Assembly: GCA_963678675.1 (NCBI GenBank)
Contig: OY783195.1
Location: 7,512,001-7,576,000, forward strand
Direction of reading: 5' to 3'
DNA from: Xiphydria camelus
Taxonomy: Eukaryota; Arthropoda; Insecta; Hymenoptera; Xiphydriidae
Length of the DNA: 64,000 nucleotides
Below the pieces are notes generated by a model, which saw only the letters and a list, made by a program, of their open reading frames with translations, did no database searches and was not told the DNA's origin. Positions 35,855-47,866 of this stretch are shown piece by piece; positions within the stretch are counted from its first letter, which is position 1, and each line of letters begins with the position of its first letter. The translations under genes were made by a program, and so were the position numbers.

Positions 35855-36156
35855 TGCGCTGAGGAATTATTAAAGCAAAAAACCACGAAACTTTTATGAA
35901 AATGACAATAGGTCGTCAACAAGACGTCGTCAAAACTAGGTACGACAGATGATCTCCATGGAAACTGACTCACTTTTTATAACATATTTAAAATTTTCAA
36001 AACTCGATAACTCGGAAACGGTTGAATTTAAGTGCATTATGTCAATTACAATTATTGCTCAAAATTGAAGGACGAATTGATATATCCAATAATATACAGG
36101 GATTTCCATTAGAAAAAATGCAACTTTTGTGTGTCACGACTTTATGACCAACCCTG
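35050..36156 (-). mobile_element. Tc1-like (IS630/mariner superfamily) transposon, truncated
   Basis: The 5' end of the element is at about 36156, with the inverted-end sequence CAGGGTTGGTCATAAAGTCG next to TA. The 3' end is cut off at about 35050 by repeat sequence, so the other terminal repeat is missing. Confidence 0.75.
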
Positions 36157-37099
36157 TATAATTAAAACTTTAACTGTCTAGTAGACGCTTAAAAACCCTA
36201 AAACTTTTGTATTTAACTTTTTTTGATACCTTGTATATTTTACCGAATAATCGACCGTTTCCAGACTTTTCTAAAGCCCTGTGTATATATATATATATTT
36301 GCTTATATTCAACTCATTTGTAATAATAAAAAGTATGTCTAATTATATTTCTGCATTATATTTATTATTACATCATTTATTTCAATTTTATTCGCGAAAA
36401 TAACCCAGGTAGAAATCTGTCCAGGTTGTGCAAGGTTGAACCTTGTTACAAGGTACGTTTTGCAAGGTTACGCTGCAAGGTTAAAACAGGGTTGCTGCAA
36501 GCCTGTCTGTTTCTTTGCATAGCCGAAACTGACCACTGCCCTGTACCGTTAGCCTGTTTCAAGCTTGCAATAACAGAGAGATACCAGGTTCGCGCGACAA
36601 GGTGAAAACAAGGCGAAAACAAGGTTGTGCCGGCAGCTTAGCGAATCAGTGCCGCCTCTAGATGTTGAGACGTCTTCATGCTTAGCGCCCTTTTCTAGTG
36701 TCGGCGCCCCATGGCTAGTGCGCCTTCGTGCGTGGCACGAAATGGCCCCTCGTTAGACACAGCCCTGCGCTTAGCGAATAGATATCATAAAAATCCGCGG
36801 CGTGGCGTGCGCATCGCCTCAGCTGTCAGAGCCCTTAGATTGAGGTTAGCATCAGTGGCGATCAGTTCGGTTCACGCGTGTTTTTTTTGTTTAAGAAGCC
36901 GTCAGTGTTTAATGTTAACGCGTGCAAACGTTTATTTAGTGCACATCGAGTGTAAACGTTTTTTTAGTGCACGTTGAGTGTAAACGTGGGTTATTCGGGT
37001 CCAGCCTCACTTTCTTAAATGTCTTCAAACAAATTTCAAAAGGATTCCTCTAGAAAAAAACGAATTGTTTAAATAACCATATATTAACCATAACGAATT

Positions 37100-37450
37100 T
37101 GCGTACTGCATCACGCAAATGGTTAAAAATCGCGTGGACACGAATGACCCACGTTTACACGGAATGGGTTAAAACATTCGGGGGCAAGATCTTCGGAATA
37201 AGGACCTACGAGCAGAAAATAAATATTATCCAGCTTCCTGCACAGAAGGGTAAGTATTAATAGCTCATTTCATGAAATTATTTGCAAAAAGCAGATAGAT
37301 GAATAAGTTTCTTTATTATCTCATATGCTTGTCTTTCATACAGTTGCAGATCCAGCGTCAAGGAAGGCCAGATATTCCATCGACTCAGAGGCGAAGGAAC
37401 ATGGAAAGGAGACCGTAGGCATTGGTCAGTGTAGCAGCTCAGCTATCGAG
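37100..37450 (+). other. Possible two-exon ORF inside the 3.7-kb element
   Basis: An open frame containing KTFGGKIFGIRTYEQK reaches CAGAAGG|GTAAGTATT at about 37251. An acceptor TCTTTCATACAG ends at about 37342. The joined phase keeps the frame open through about 35 more codons (including ADPASRKARYS) to a stop at a second GTAAGT (about 37450). Two good splice signals with a matching phase are suggestive. No domain is recognised and the start is unclear. Confidence 0.3.
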
Positions 37451-37623
37451 TAAGTAACGTCCCTGAGATTAATAGTAGGCAGTATTATATCGAATTCGTA
37501 ATCCTTATAAGGAGTATTATATCGAATTCGTATTTCAGATGAGAGGAAGGGGCATGAGACCTGGTGCCCCTCAGGCTCATGAGCAATCCAGTCGTCACTG
37601 AAGATTTGACTCCACATCTCCTG

Positions 37624-39720
37624 AAGAAGTAATATTATCTTAAGAATCTATGAGATTTTAGACTAAATTGTTAGAATACTTTTCTGTACATTATTTTTCG
37701 CTGTACTGGAGAGGTATAGGTATTCAATTTCGATTGTTTAATAATATATGAGGTTAATTTAACTTAACTTTTATTAGGTAATAATCAGGCCAAAAAAGCA
37801 ACAAAAATCACAACACATCTGACGCTTCGATTCCTCTCCGAACCCTCTCCGGAGACACAATGAAGGATTCATTCGAAAAAGAACCGAAACGTCAGACGTG
37901 CAGTGATTTTTGTTGTTTTTTGGCCTGATTATTACCTAATAAAAGTTAAGTTAAATTAATATTAAACTACAAGCGACAGAAGTAATATTATCTTAAGAAT
38001 CTATGAGATTTTAGACTAAATTGTTAGAATACTTTTCCGTACATTATATTTCGCTGTACATGAGAGGTATAGGTATTCAATTTCGATTGTTTAATATCAT
38101 ATATGTGGTTAATTTAACTTAACTTTTGTTAGGTAATAATCAGGCCAAAAAAGCAACAAAAATCACAACACGTCTGACGCTTCGATTCCTCTCCGAACCC
38201 TCTTCGGAGACGAAATGAAGGATTCGTTCGAAGAGGAACCCAAACGTCAGACGTGCAGTGATTTTTGTTGTTTTTTGGCCTGATTATTACCTAATAAAAG
38301 TTAAGTTAAATTAATATTAAACTACAGGCGACAGAAGTAATATTATCTTAAGAATCTATGAGATTTTAGACTAAATTGTTAGAATACTTTTCCGTACATT
38401 ATATTTCGCTGTACAAGAGAGGTATAGGTATTCAATTTCGATTGTTTAATATCATATATGTGGTTAATTTAACTTAACATTTGTTAGGTAATAATGAGGC
38501 CAAAAAAGCAACAAAAATCACAACACGTCTGACGCTTCGATTCCTCTCCGAACCCTCTCCGGAGACACAATGAAGGATTCATTCGAAGAAGAACCGAAAC
38601 GTCAGACGTGCAGTGATTTTTGTTGTTTTTTGGCCTGATTATTACCTAATAAAAGTTAAGCTAAATTAATATTAAACTACAGGCGACAGAAGTAATATTA
38701 TCTTAAGAATCTATGAGATTTTAGACTAAATTGTTAGAATATTTTTCCGTACATTATATTTCGCTGTACAAGAGAGGTATAGGTATTCAAATTCGATTGT
38801 TTAATAATATATGTGGTTAATTTAACTTAACTCTTTTATTAGGTAATAATCAGGCCAAAGCAACAAAAATCACAACACGTCTGACGCTTCGATTCCTCTC
38901 CGAACCCTCTTCGGAGACGAAATGAAGGATTCGTTCGAAGAGGAACCCAAACGTCAGACGAGCAGTGATTTTTGTTGTTTTTTGGCCTGATTATTACCTA
39001 ATAAAAGTTAAGTTAAATTAATATTAAACTACAGGCGACAGAAGTAATATTATCTTAAGAATCTATGAGATTTTAGACTAAATTGTTAGAATACTTTTCC
39101 GTACATTATATTTCGCTGTACAAGAGAGGTATAGGTATTCAAATTCGATTGTTTAATATCATATATGTGGTTAATTTAACTTAACTCTTTTATTAGGTAA
39201 TAATCAGGCCAAAGCAACAAAAATCACAACACGTCTGATGCTTCGATTCCTCTCCGAACCCTCTTCGGAGACGAAATGAAGGATTCGTTCGAAGAGGAAC
39301 CCAAACGTCAGACGAGCAGTGATTTTTGTTGTTTTTTGGCCTGATTATTACCTAATAAAAGTGAAGTTAAATTAATATTAAACTACAGGCGACAGAAGTA
39401 ATATTATCTTAAGAATCTATGAGATTTTAGACTAAATTGTTAGAATACTTTTCCGTACATTATATTTTGCTGTACAAGAGAGGTATAGGTATTCAATTTC
39501 GATTGTTTAATAATATATGAGGTTAATTTAACTTAACTTTTATTAGGTAATAATCAGGCCAAAGCAACAAAAATCACAACACGTCTGACGCTTGGATTCC
39601 TCTCCGAACCCTCTTCGGAGACGAAATGAAGGATTCGTTCAAAGAGGAACCCAAACGTCAGACGAGCAGTGATTTTTGTTGTTTTTTGGCCTGATTATTA
39701 CCTAATAAAAGTTAAGTTAA
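37624..39720 (+). repeat. Tandem array of six 355-bp foldback units
   Basis: Units begin at 37624, 37979, 38334, 38689, 39041 and 39395 (spacings 355, 355, 355, 352 and 354). Each opens with GAAGTAATATTATCTTAAG. Each contains an imperfect palindrome with arms of about 90-100 bp, from TTAGGTAATAATCAGGCC to its complement, around a GGAGACGAAATGAAGG-type loop. The last unit keeps a longer right arm running to 39760, mirroring the left flank of the units. The array thus probably arose from a larger foldback. Confidence 0.9.
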
Positions 39721-40146
39721 AATGATCTCATATATTATTAAACAATCGAAATTGAATAAGTCACCCGTCAAATTGACGGGGTTCCGTAAACCTAGCGATA
39801 GTAAAGTAGGAATAATAAAATTTTACTCGTCTTAGTATTATACATTATTTTTCTAAATTTGTAATGCTATCGCTATATATTGTAACCCAATTTTAATTAT
39901 CAATAAAATTAAAAATTTAATTCTAACCTCAAATGTTCTTCATTACCGACTCATTACCGACAACGCAACCTTGTCCCAAGCGCCATAGTCTACCTTGAAA
40001 CAAGCTTGCATAGCATACTGTCACAACATTGAAACGCGTAACGGATTTGCCTTGCATTAGCCTTGTTTTGCAACCTTGCCGTAAGGTTCTACCTTGCCGG
40101 CCAACCTTGTAACAAGCTTATTTCGGGGTACGATTTCTACCTGGGA

Positions 40147-40440
40147 CGTGGCAGTCACTTTCTTTCTTTTTCAATCTTTCTCACAGCATGTGTACATCGT
40201 GAAATTGTAGATTCGTATTGACTTCAAGTTGTTGAGCCAATTCTTTGAGCGTTTGTGTAGGGGTTTCTTCCAATCGAGCTTGCAGTCGTTCATCTTCGAA
40301 CTTCTTTGTTTGACCTGACCGTTGTGTGTTATGAACGTTGCAGTTTCCACTTTTGAAGCGACGAAACCAGTCTCTTTACATACTATTTCCGATAGAGCAG
40401 ATTTAGTATAAGTTTGCACAAGTAATTGATGAGCTGCAGC
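40147..40440 (-). pseudogene. Mariner transposase relic, N-terminal part
   Basis: The minus-strand frames give KSAAAAHQLLVQTYTKSALSE, then after a frameshift FRRFKSGN and KKFEDERLQARLEE, then TLKELAQQL. This is the N-terminal DNA-binding region of mariner transposases. The rest is cut off at about 40146, at the edge of the 3.7-kb element. No continuation lies on the other side of that element. Confidence 0.7.
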
Positions 40441-42019
40441 AGCACTTTTTTAAAAATCATAGTAGCGTAGAAGTACACATCGTAAAAACATTTTATCGCG
40501 TTCCCATTTTCACAGATTATAGACAGAGACTTATATTAACCAAAATGACAGTTTAATAACTGAATCTTAATGAGAAATGTCCATAATTTTGAGTGGTACA
40601 AGAAGTATTAGTTGCTGCGCACGACATAAGTAGTTAGAGCCATCTACAGGTGAACAGCGGCTTTCGATGCAACCTCCTAATAATACCCGAGCTTTTTCCA
40701 TTTCCACGTACGCGTCGCATATTACACGGCTTTCCATGTATAGCAGTAGTAACACATTGCGGAAAAATCGAAAGACCTCGCGTGCTAAGATCGAACGACA
40801 ATACTCTCTGCGCGCGTAGCGAACGGCACCCCCCGCGCTTACCCATACACCGCGTACGCTTTACCGCACGATCCATACGTAGTACGTACGATCGCCCGAT
40901 GGGTCTCCCGTGATGCAATGACGCGTGGCTTCCGCCTGTGTACACACCTACGCGCGCGTATTACTCACACTTTCGGCTTATCGCATCGGCAACGTCAGCG
41001 GAAGAAGATTGGCTGGCAACTGTTACGCGGGAGATTGGTACGTGTACGTATACATACCGGGTGGCAGTCTCGGCGCGAATGGGGCGCTATGCGATATTCG
41101 TGGAAAAAATAAAGACGCGACGAGAATGAGAGTCGGCTGTACGTGGGGTTGGAGGGACGGGAAGACGACGGAGCGCTTAGCAGTCCCGGACGAGATGACT
41201 CTAGATGAGTGCCGGATAGGTGCTCTCTTATTCGCCCGGATGTCGTCATCGAGTCCCGGATAGACCCTGCAGGATACTAAAAAAGAAATGACTGATACGC
41301 GGCCGGCCTGTATATGTAGGTGTTCCGAATCTGTCGTGCTATGTGGGGTCGAGAGGGAAGTTCGTCAGTGGGCAGAGCTTGCGTTTCTTTTGGATTCGCT
41401 TGAGGAGACTTCGCGAAGAGAGGGGAGAGAGGTGTGAGTGTTTTTATGTGTAAAAACTCCTCTCGTAGGAAGAAATAATTTATTTATTAATTATTTATCA
41501 ACATTAAGAAATTCAACGTAGCTTCTGAAGAACCGTTCAAATAAACGGTTTTAGGGGGTCGAATTTAGGGGTGGTTTTCACCTCTTAAATGATCGAATTA
41601 ACACGTATAAGAAACATGCATCTAATGTTTCTTGATGTACTAAAACATATCGCACCATGAGAAAATTAAAGAAATATATGTCTTATGTGTGTGTTCTTTA
41701 ACCCTTAAATGCACAGGTTGGGTCTGCAGGACCCGGCAGTAAAAAAAAACATTATATCTCGTAATACAAATGTTATTCTATTTAATCGTTTTGTGAATTC
41801 ATTTAATAAATATTTACTTAAATCATTATACCTATCATCACTATAAAATCATTATCATAAATCATGAAAAAGTTATAATGTTTAAACATGTTCTTATACA
41901 CGTCACTTCTCTCTGAACCCATATTCTGTCCATAAATCGGGTCTCGCAGAGCCGCACAAAACAGTCAAGTACCTAGTAAATAAAATATAAGTACTATGTT
42001 ATACATTAAAAAAGGTACA
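40441..42019. other. CpG-rich block, no gene recognised
   Basis: 40680-41450 is CpG-dense with open frames on both strands of 60-112 codons that overlap and lack domains. 41450-42019 is AT-rich. Confidence 0.5.
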
Positions 42020-42250
42020 CATAAGAGTGCACAAAATTTGGTCAATTTAACCAAAATCTTGGAGATGATGGCCAAACTATTTAGTGAAATATGGATGATC
42101 CATCTGTTTGGTTAAACTGACCACTTTTTGATTAGAATAACTAAATATTTGGTTCAACTCACCAGTTCTTTAGTTAAAATGAATAAACACGTTTAATTAG
42201 ATGCGTTTTGTCATTTTAAGTTAATTATTTTGCTCACAATCAGTGTAGTT
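42020..42250 (-). repeat. Old interspersed repeat, uninterrupted copy
   Basis: The reverse complement of this block matches both flanks of the Harbinger-like insertion at 2166-3031. It therefore shows the pre-insertion structure. Confidence 0.65.
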
Positions 42251-44700
42251 CCCTCGTAAGTGCGGCAAACAAGAAATGAAACCGATGCAGACAAGACTAT
42301 TGGTAACTACGATAGATTGCTCGGAAGCTAGAAATCTTCTAGTTCTTTTTCAGCGCGCTATAATCGTACTGTAACTTACACTAGAGAAAAGCTGTCCGCG
42401 CAGATTTTCTGGGCCAACAAAAAACAGACTTTTCCGACTGATCGATCGAACGCTCTCGCCTCGGGGAATCCATTCTCTTGACGAATTTCCGGCCGGGCCG
42501 ACGACGGATACCCCCGACTGGGTGTCGGCGCCATGGCGCGTCTTTAGTCGGGCCCGAAGGGGGTGGAACACCGCTGGGGTTGTTTTTATTTGGGCTCTCC
42601 GGAGAACCACGGATTTGTCAGTGGCACGACATTAGCGTCGCTGTACGGTCAATAAACCACCCGCGGGGAGAGCTACCAACCTGGAGGGGGAAAAGACATC
42701 GGCTATGAGGCAAGCCTTCTTCCGCTTCCCCCAAAATCCTATCGTATATACTAAGGAGATCAACGTCACGCTGTGACACGATTTTATACGGCGTGTAAAT
42801 TTACAGAAATCGTTCTTCGTTATTTATTTGACGGGGCTGGTCTCGAGGAAATTTTGTTGAAGTCCTTATTCATAGGGCGGGTAGCAGAATTGTTAAAATA
42901 CTGTAAAATATAGGTAGTTACTTATTTTTACACGAAAACTATTTTTCACTATCGAAAAACGAAAAATTACAAAGATATTTCATAAGCACATTGTGTGTGT
43001 AATATCTCAGGCAGAAAATTTCGACATATTTTGTATACATATAATCCATGTATGGATTTTGTATATATATATATATTGTATATTTTGGTCATATATGGAC
43101 CATATACGATTTCTATATTAATCGTATAGATACAAACTATATATGGATTATACAAATATTAAAAAATCTATAAGTATACCATATGAGGGTAACTTACTCG
43201 CCGGGAAAGAAATTCGAATCACTAATTATCTCATTATTTATGAACTTTTTACTCATATTTGTACAATACTTTTTTGAAAATTAAATTTGTATCTACAATA
43301 AAGTCTACTATCCATCGATGTAGACAAAAAGTTCACAAATAATGTGATAATAGTGATTGAAGTTTCCACATTTTGGACTATGTACAAAGTATATAGAACT
43401 TTTCCGCCTGGGATCTGCGATTGTACTTTTTATAGTGCTACAATATTATGAATAATTGTTCATAATTCTTATTGCAATGATCTCCGAATGCTTCTATAAC
43501 TTTTTTCCCATGGGATAAAGTAGCCCCGGTGTTTCGCTTCTTCTTTTAGTAGCACTCGCTTGGGTGCGATTCTCCGTCTCGACCGTCTTCAATCCTCGCT
43601 AATAACATTACACCGCCCTTTAGCCTCGGGTTCGCGGTCGTCGTTACACGTGTAAAACGATTGAAACTGGCGGATGCATTGTATACTTACTCATATGTGT
43701 TTCTCGTCTTTACGAAACCGTCTCCTATTTTCGCAGACATTTTTATTTATTTCAACTGCATTTCAGTGATTATTAAAAGTCATTTATGATGTACCTAATG
43801 TTAACTTAATTCAACGAATTTTCTCGCCCATTGAACACAAACTGCAATTTTTAATAATTCTACAATCTGTAAATTCCAAGTCCGCAATATTAAGTAATTA
43901 CTCGTTAAATTTTTTCTCCGGTACACAACGTGTAGCGAGCTGCACACTCGACAAACGAATCATCCCGCGCGTGCCAGGAGATCAAATCCGTTTCTTTTCC
44001 ATAACCACATGCAATATTTTCACAACTTTTAATTGCCGGAGTAACAACATCCTTCAGCAATATTTTTCTTGCCGATGCATCTCCCAGCGAAACTAAGCAC
44101 GCACGTACGAGCGATTCCGACGAAAGACACGACCGTGGCGCGCGGGCGTGTCTCTACTCACGCGCGCGCTCGAGTCCTCTTCCTCTCCGGCGCGTTATTG
44201 CTCCATCCGTTACGGTTCCGGACGTAACGGGCCGCGAGATTACCGATTTGTCAATTAGCCCCGCTAATTTATTTATTGCCGCCTCCTTTCGGACCCGTTT
44301 TTCGCACGCTCCTTTCTACCACTTTCCCTCCAGTTCCGCGAAATCGCGCTATACATTATCTGCAGGTGCCCGCGGTGTATATATATACACGTAGGATATA
44401 CCCCGATCCCCCCCCATCCGTCCTACGGTCGTCGACAGAATACCGCGCGATTCGCGGAAACCGCTAATTCTTGATGTAGGACCGTAATAAGAGGGTTTCG
44501 CGGAGCGACTGCCGATGAATAGTTCATTCGTCGGGAAGGAGGTGAACTCGGGGAGTTTCCGTGTTACGACCGCTAATCACCTCCGGTACGCCGTTACCGC
44601 GCGCGCCAGTGAGTATGTTTTTAGATTCGTATGGGACATTCTCTTACTTACACATCTAATGCATGCGATAGGTATACGTATACTTGCACAGGCTGGTATA
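42251..44700. other. No gene recognised
   Basis: 42350-42720 and 44090-44620 are CpG-rich. 43010-43170 holds TATATGG/CCATATA palindromic repeats and a short TA tract. No domain appears in any frame. Confidence 0.5.
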
Positions 44701-44784
44701 TACAATTTCGAGAACTTATTAATTTCTTCTTCTTCCCCTTCTTCTTCTTCTTTACCTTCGTCCCTATCATCGTCTTCGTCTTTG

Positions 44785-44967
44785 TCTTCGTCTTCGTCTT
44801 CGTCTTCGTCTTCGTCTTCGTCTTCGTCTTCGTCTTCGTCTTCGTCTTCGTCTTCGTCTTCGTCTTCGTCTTCGTCTTCGTCTTCGTCTTCGTCTTCGTC
44901 TTCGTCTTCGTCTTCGTCTTCGTCTTCGTCTTCGTCTTCGTCTTCGTCTTCGTCTTCGTCTTCGTCT
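44785..44967. repeat. Perfect (TCTTCG)n hexamer array, ~30 copies
   Basis: About 183 bp without a visible interruption, flanked by imperfect TTC/TCG repeats. It opens three long simple frames (poly-Ser, Phe-Val, Lys-Thr), none likely to be translated. A perfect array of this length is probably polymorphic. Confidence 0.95.
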
Positions 44968-45091
44968 TTATTTCTTTTTTCTCTTCATCTTTTTCTTCAT
45001 CATTGTCTCTTTCATTTAGCCACAAAAGTTATTTGCCTAGGCAAATACTATCTGCCTAAAGTTACTATTTGCCTACGACATATGTACCAAA

Positions 45092-45320
45092 CTAAAACCA
45101 CAACGCTTGCTTATACTCTTCAATCTCCGATCTTGGCATTCCGTGCCACTCGTATATTTCGTTGGCGCGTAGTGAAATATTGAAATTCGATTTGCCGCGT
45201 TTATCTCGATACACGCGAACCACGCACACGCTGCCTCCATGTAAATAATAGTCTTCGTCGTGAGAAACGACCGCTTTAGCATAAACGGCGCAGACGGGAA
45301 CCGATTTCACGCGAACACGA
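45092..45320 (-). other. Orphan exon-like reading frame
   Basis: The minus-strand frame gives a balanced, protein-like sequence containing AVVSHDEDYYLHGGSVCVV, RVYRDKRGKSNFNISLRA and NEIYEWHGMPRSEIEEYKQA before a stop. This contrasts with the low-complexity frames nearby. No clear start, donor or known domain is seen. It may be an exon of an unrecognised gene or a decayed transposon piece. Confidence 0.3.
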
Positions 45321-45592
45321 ATCGACACTCAGCGACCACTCTAGGGTGTCCCGCAGACTCGAATGTACTCGCAGGAATACCTAATGCGTTCGCACGCACT
45401 TCGCAACGCTTTCTCGTCTACGGTATGCGACGAACGCGGAATCCGTCCCATCGATTCCCGTTTCTTGCCTTTGCTATGGGTAACGTATTAAAGTGCCGAG
45501 GGAGAGAAAAAAATATTAATCCAGTAAAGTTTTCCGAGAAAAGCAACAATACTCGGAGAGAAAAAACTGACACTGGATATACTCGTACATAC

Positions 45593-45859
45593 ATATCGAC
45601 GCTCGCAAATAAGAACATCGTATCTCAATAATGACAGTTTCTTAGAAAGTAGGTTTAAAGTCGTGTAGATTTTATCATATAATTTCTATATTAATTAGAT
45701 ACGATTAAACTACTTTTTTTTTAAATCCACATATTTGCAAAAATAATTTAGAAATCATGGTTTTAATTGAAAGAGGAGAATTTCTTATATTGAAAAGTGA
45801 TGTTAAGTCATTTTGGCCAAAAATTGAGATACGATGTTCTTATTTACGAGCGTCGATAT
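45593..45859. mobile_element. Foldback element with 37-bp arms
   Basis: 45593-45629 and 45823-45859 are inverted copies with one mismatch (ATATCGACGCTCG...). The 193-bp centre is AT-rich and non-coding. Confidence 0.8.
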
Positions 45860-47074
45860 ATTCATTACACCAATCTAACGCAGACAACGAGTATTAGATA
45901 ATGCTCTCGCTCTATTTCGATTTTTTCTCCCCGCGTAATATTTTAATTTTTAACGATACTTATATGCATTCAAAAAGAAATTATTTTATATTGTCCCTAA
46001 TCTTATCCCTGCCCGCCAGAAAGGGTCTCGCCGTATTTCCATATGAAAAATGCCCCGGCACTAATTAACTTTGTTAAACCTTTTATTTATTGCTTTTTAT
46101 CCAAAATACCTCCACAGCAAATTTCAGACCGCTAACTTCACGTACAAGGGAAATAGGGGGTTAACAACAATTAACGTTACTATTTTTTTTCTCTGGAACT
46201 ATAAAAGATATCAAAGTCGTTCAAAAACTAAATTGTAGGTCTTCGTGAGTAGTATTTTATATATTTTTTCGACGGCATAAAAGCACTGTTTAAAGGTGTA
46301 AATTTAAAAAAATAGTTTTTGCAATGGAAAATTTATAACAATTGCTGGAGATACACCAACCAAAAAAATCATATAGAATCATCAATTAGTGAGCTGTTAT
46401 ATATAAAAAAATTGTCAAATAGTTTAATTTGGTGGAAGACAGTAAACAAATTGAAAAACCTTTAACGCGTTCACGCCGGCGCAGCGCGGTACTCACAATT
46501 AGTACATCCTTGTAACACTACTGTTCACATTTGGCTATTGCTGGGATTTTTTTCTTCACACATTTACGACAAAAATATTCCATAGGTAATGAAAATATGA
46601 GCCAAACAACCTTGTTCCGTCGCACAATAAACGGACTTCTACATGTCGGTTCTTACCACTCGATATCGCGATCTATGTACCTCTCTAATCTAGAGTCAAT
46701 CTCGCCATCAGTCACAACGGTGAGGCGGTATGTTTCCGTGAATCTAGGATACTAATGAGCTTGTAGCCCCGCGCCTTCCCCGAAAAGTCTAATTAACGAA
46801 TGTCGTTCGCAGTACACACTCTAATAGATAGGTACCGCTATATTTCGAATGCTAAGTCAGCTTGTAAAGGGGAGAAATGACGAATTCAATAGATGACCGA
46901 TCAGATAAATGTAATAATACCTGTCTTATCAAGTCTCTTTATCATTCCGCGTAGCCTGACTCATTGCTAACTAGAACTGGAATTCGGAAAATACCCAATG
47001 TCAGCCCTTGTTCTCAACTTTCTTCTAGCCAATCAGGGCGCAATGCATCAATCCACGCTACTCCCACCGTAATC

Positions 47075-47510
47075 CAATTAATTTATTACCAATTATTTCG
47101 GGAATTTACTGAAGACGATCTCAAGATACTATTTACAGGCACATATCAAATGTCACAAGCAATATGTTATCTCGCTGAAATAATGCATGACGAGAACACT
47201 TTAAATGTCGAATATTTAATGGACTCTGAAAATATTATCAAAATTAAAGTTCGTTCACGCCATATAAATAGTAAAATGTACCAGTGAAATGTGTGTATCG
47301 GCCAAACGTGAATAGCTACAAGGGTATCCTAAGATACACTTGTGACTGTGCTAATGGCAGTAGGACTGTAGGGTGCTGTTCGCATGTAGTTGCCATAATT
47401 TATTATTTGTCACACAGCCGCTACAAGTTAGACCAGCCGAAATATTGACAAATATATTTGACGTAACCACATTATCTACCACCGTTGAGGAGAATAGTGA
47501 CGATGACTAA
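47075..47510 (+). pseudogene. Transposon protein C-terminus with SWIM-type zinc finger
   Basis: An open segment with FREFTEDDLKILFTGTYQMS leads through KIKVRSRHINSKMYQ to a stop at 47286. In a shifted frame it continues as RYTCDCANGSRTVGCCSHVV and AIIYYLS. The spacing CxC...CxH fits a SWIM zinc finger, found next to DDE or nuclease domains in some eukaryotic DNA-transposon proteins. A frameshift and a stop break it. The acidic ending EENSDDD lies in yet another frame near 47490. The catalytic part is absent. Confidence 0.6.
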
Positions 47511-47531
47511 AGTCATGAACAGGGCCTGTTA

Positions 47532-47672
47532 ATAGTAGGACAGTAGGATGCAGTTTGCATATAGCTGCTATAATTTATTATTAGTCACGTACCCGCTTAA
47601 TGTAAAAAATCTAAACTCGTTAGACCTGCCGAAATATTTACCACTATATTTGATGTAACCAACTCATCTACC
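47532..47672 (+). pseudogene. Second tandem copy of the SWIM-finger segment
   Basis: It repeats the 47355-47483 segment in the same orientation with more changes (RTVGC.LHIAAIIYY at the protein level). It carries several stops. The duplication is internal to the element. Confidence 0.6.
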
Positions 47673-47803
47673 AAGATTATGTAAATCATACGAATTATTT
47701 GTTTTTTGTACACATTATTGTATATTATGTATCTTATAAAACAATATAGATATTGTGCATACATAATTAATTAATAAATAAATATACATAATATAATATG
47801 AAT

Positions 47804-47866
47804 TAACACGTTCACGCTGGCACTGATTGTGAGTACCGCGCTGCGCCGGCGTGAACGTGTTAAAGG
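47804..47866. repeat. Small palindrome at the inner edge of the right arm
   Basis: TTAACACGTTCACGCTGGC and GCCGGCGTGAACGTGTTAA are inverted around about 25 bp. TTAACACGTT also opens sequences near 52494 and 58557. This may mark a piggyBac-like TTAA-flanked family, but that is only a guess from the end sequence. Confidence 0.5.

Larger units (their letters stand above)
36404..40145. mobile_element. 3.7-kb element with CCCAGGTAGAAATC inverted ends
   Basis: Exact 14-bp inverted ends lie at 36404-36417 and 40132-40145. Subterminal regions (36420-36620 and 39950-40130) are rich in CAAGGTT/AACCTTG in both orientations. I see no clear target duplication. The middle holds a possible small spliced ORF and a six-unit tandem array. 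Superfamily unknown. Confidence 0.65.

Noticed and set aside
37624..39720. CRISPR-like array of regular repeats
   Set aside because: The unit is 355 bp with no short repeat-spacer structure, in a eukaryotic transposon context; it is a tandem foldback array.
36404..40145. Mariner relic at 40147 split by the 3.7-kb element, with its second half on the far side
   Set aside because: No mariner catalytic sequence was found to the left of 36404; that flank instead holds Tc1-like terminal sequence.
44515..45183. 222-codon plus-strand ORF with a long serine run (and Phe-Val and Lys-Thr frames over the same bases)
   Set aside because: The hexamer repeat keeps three frames open at once; nothing outside it looks coding.
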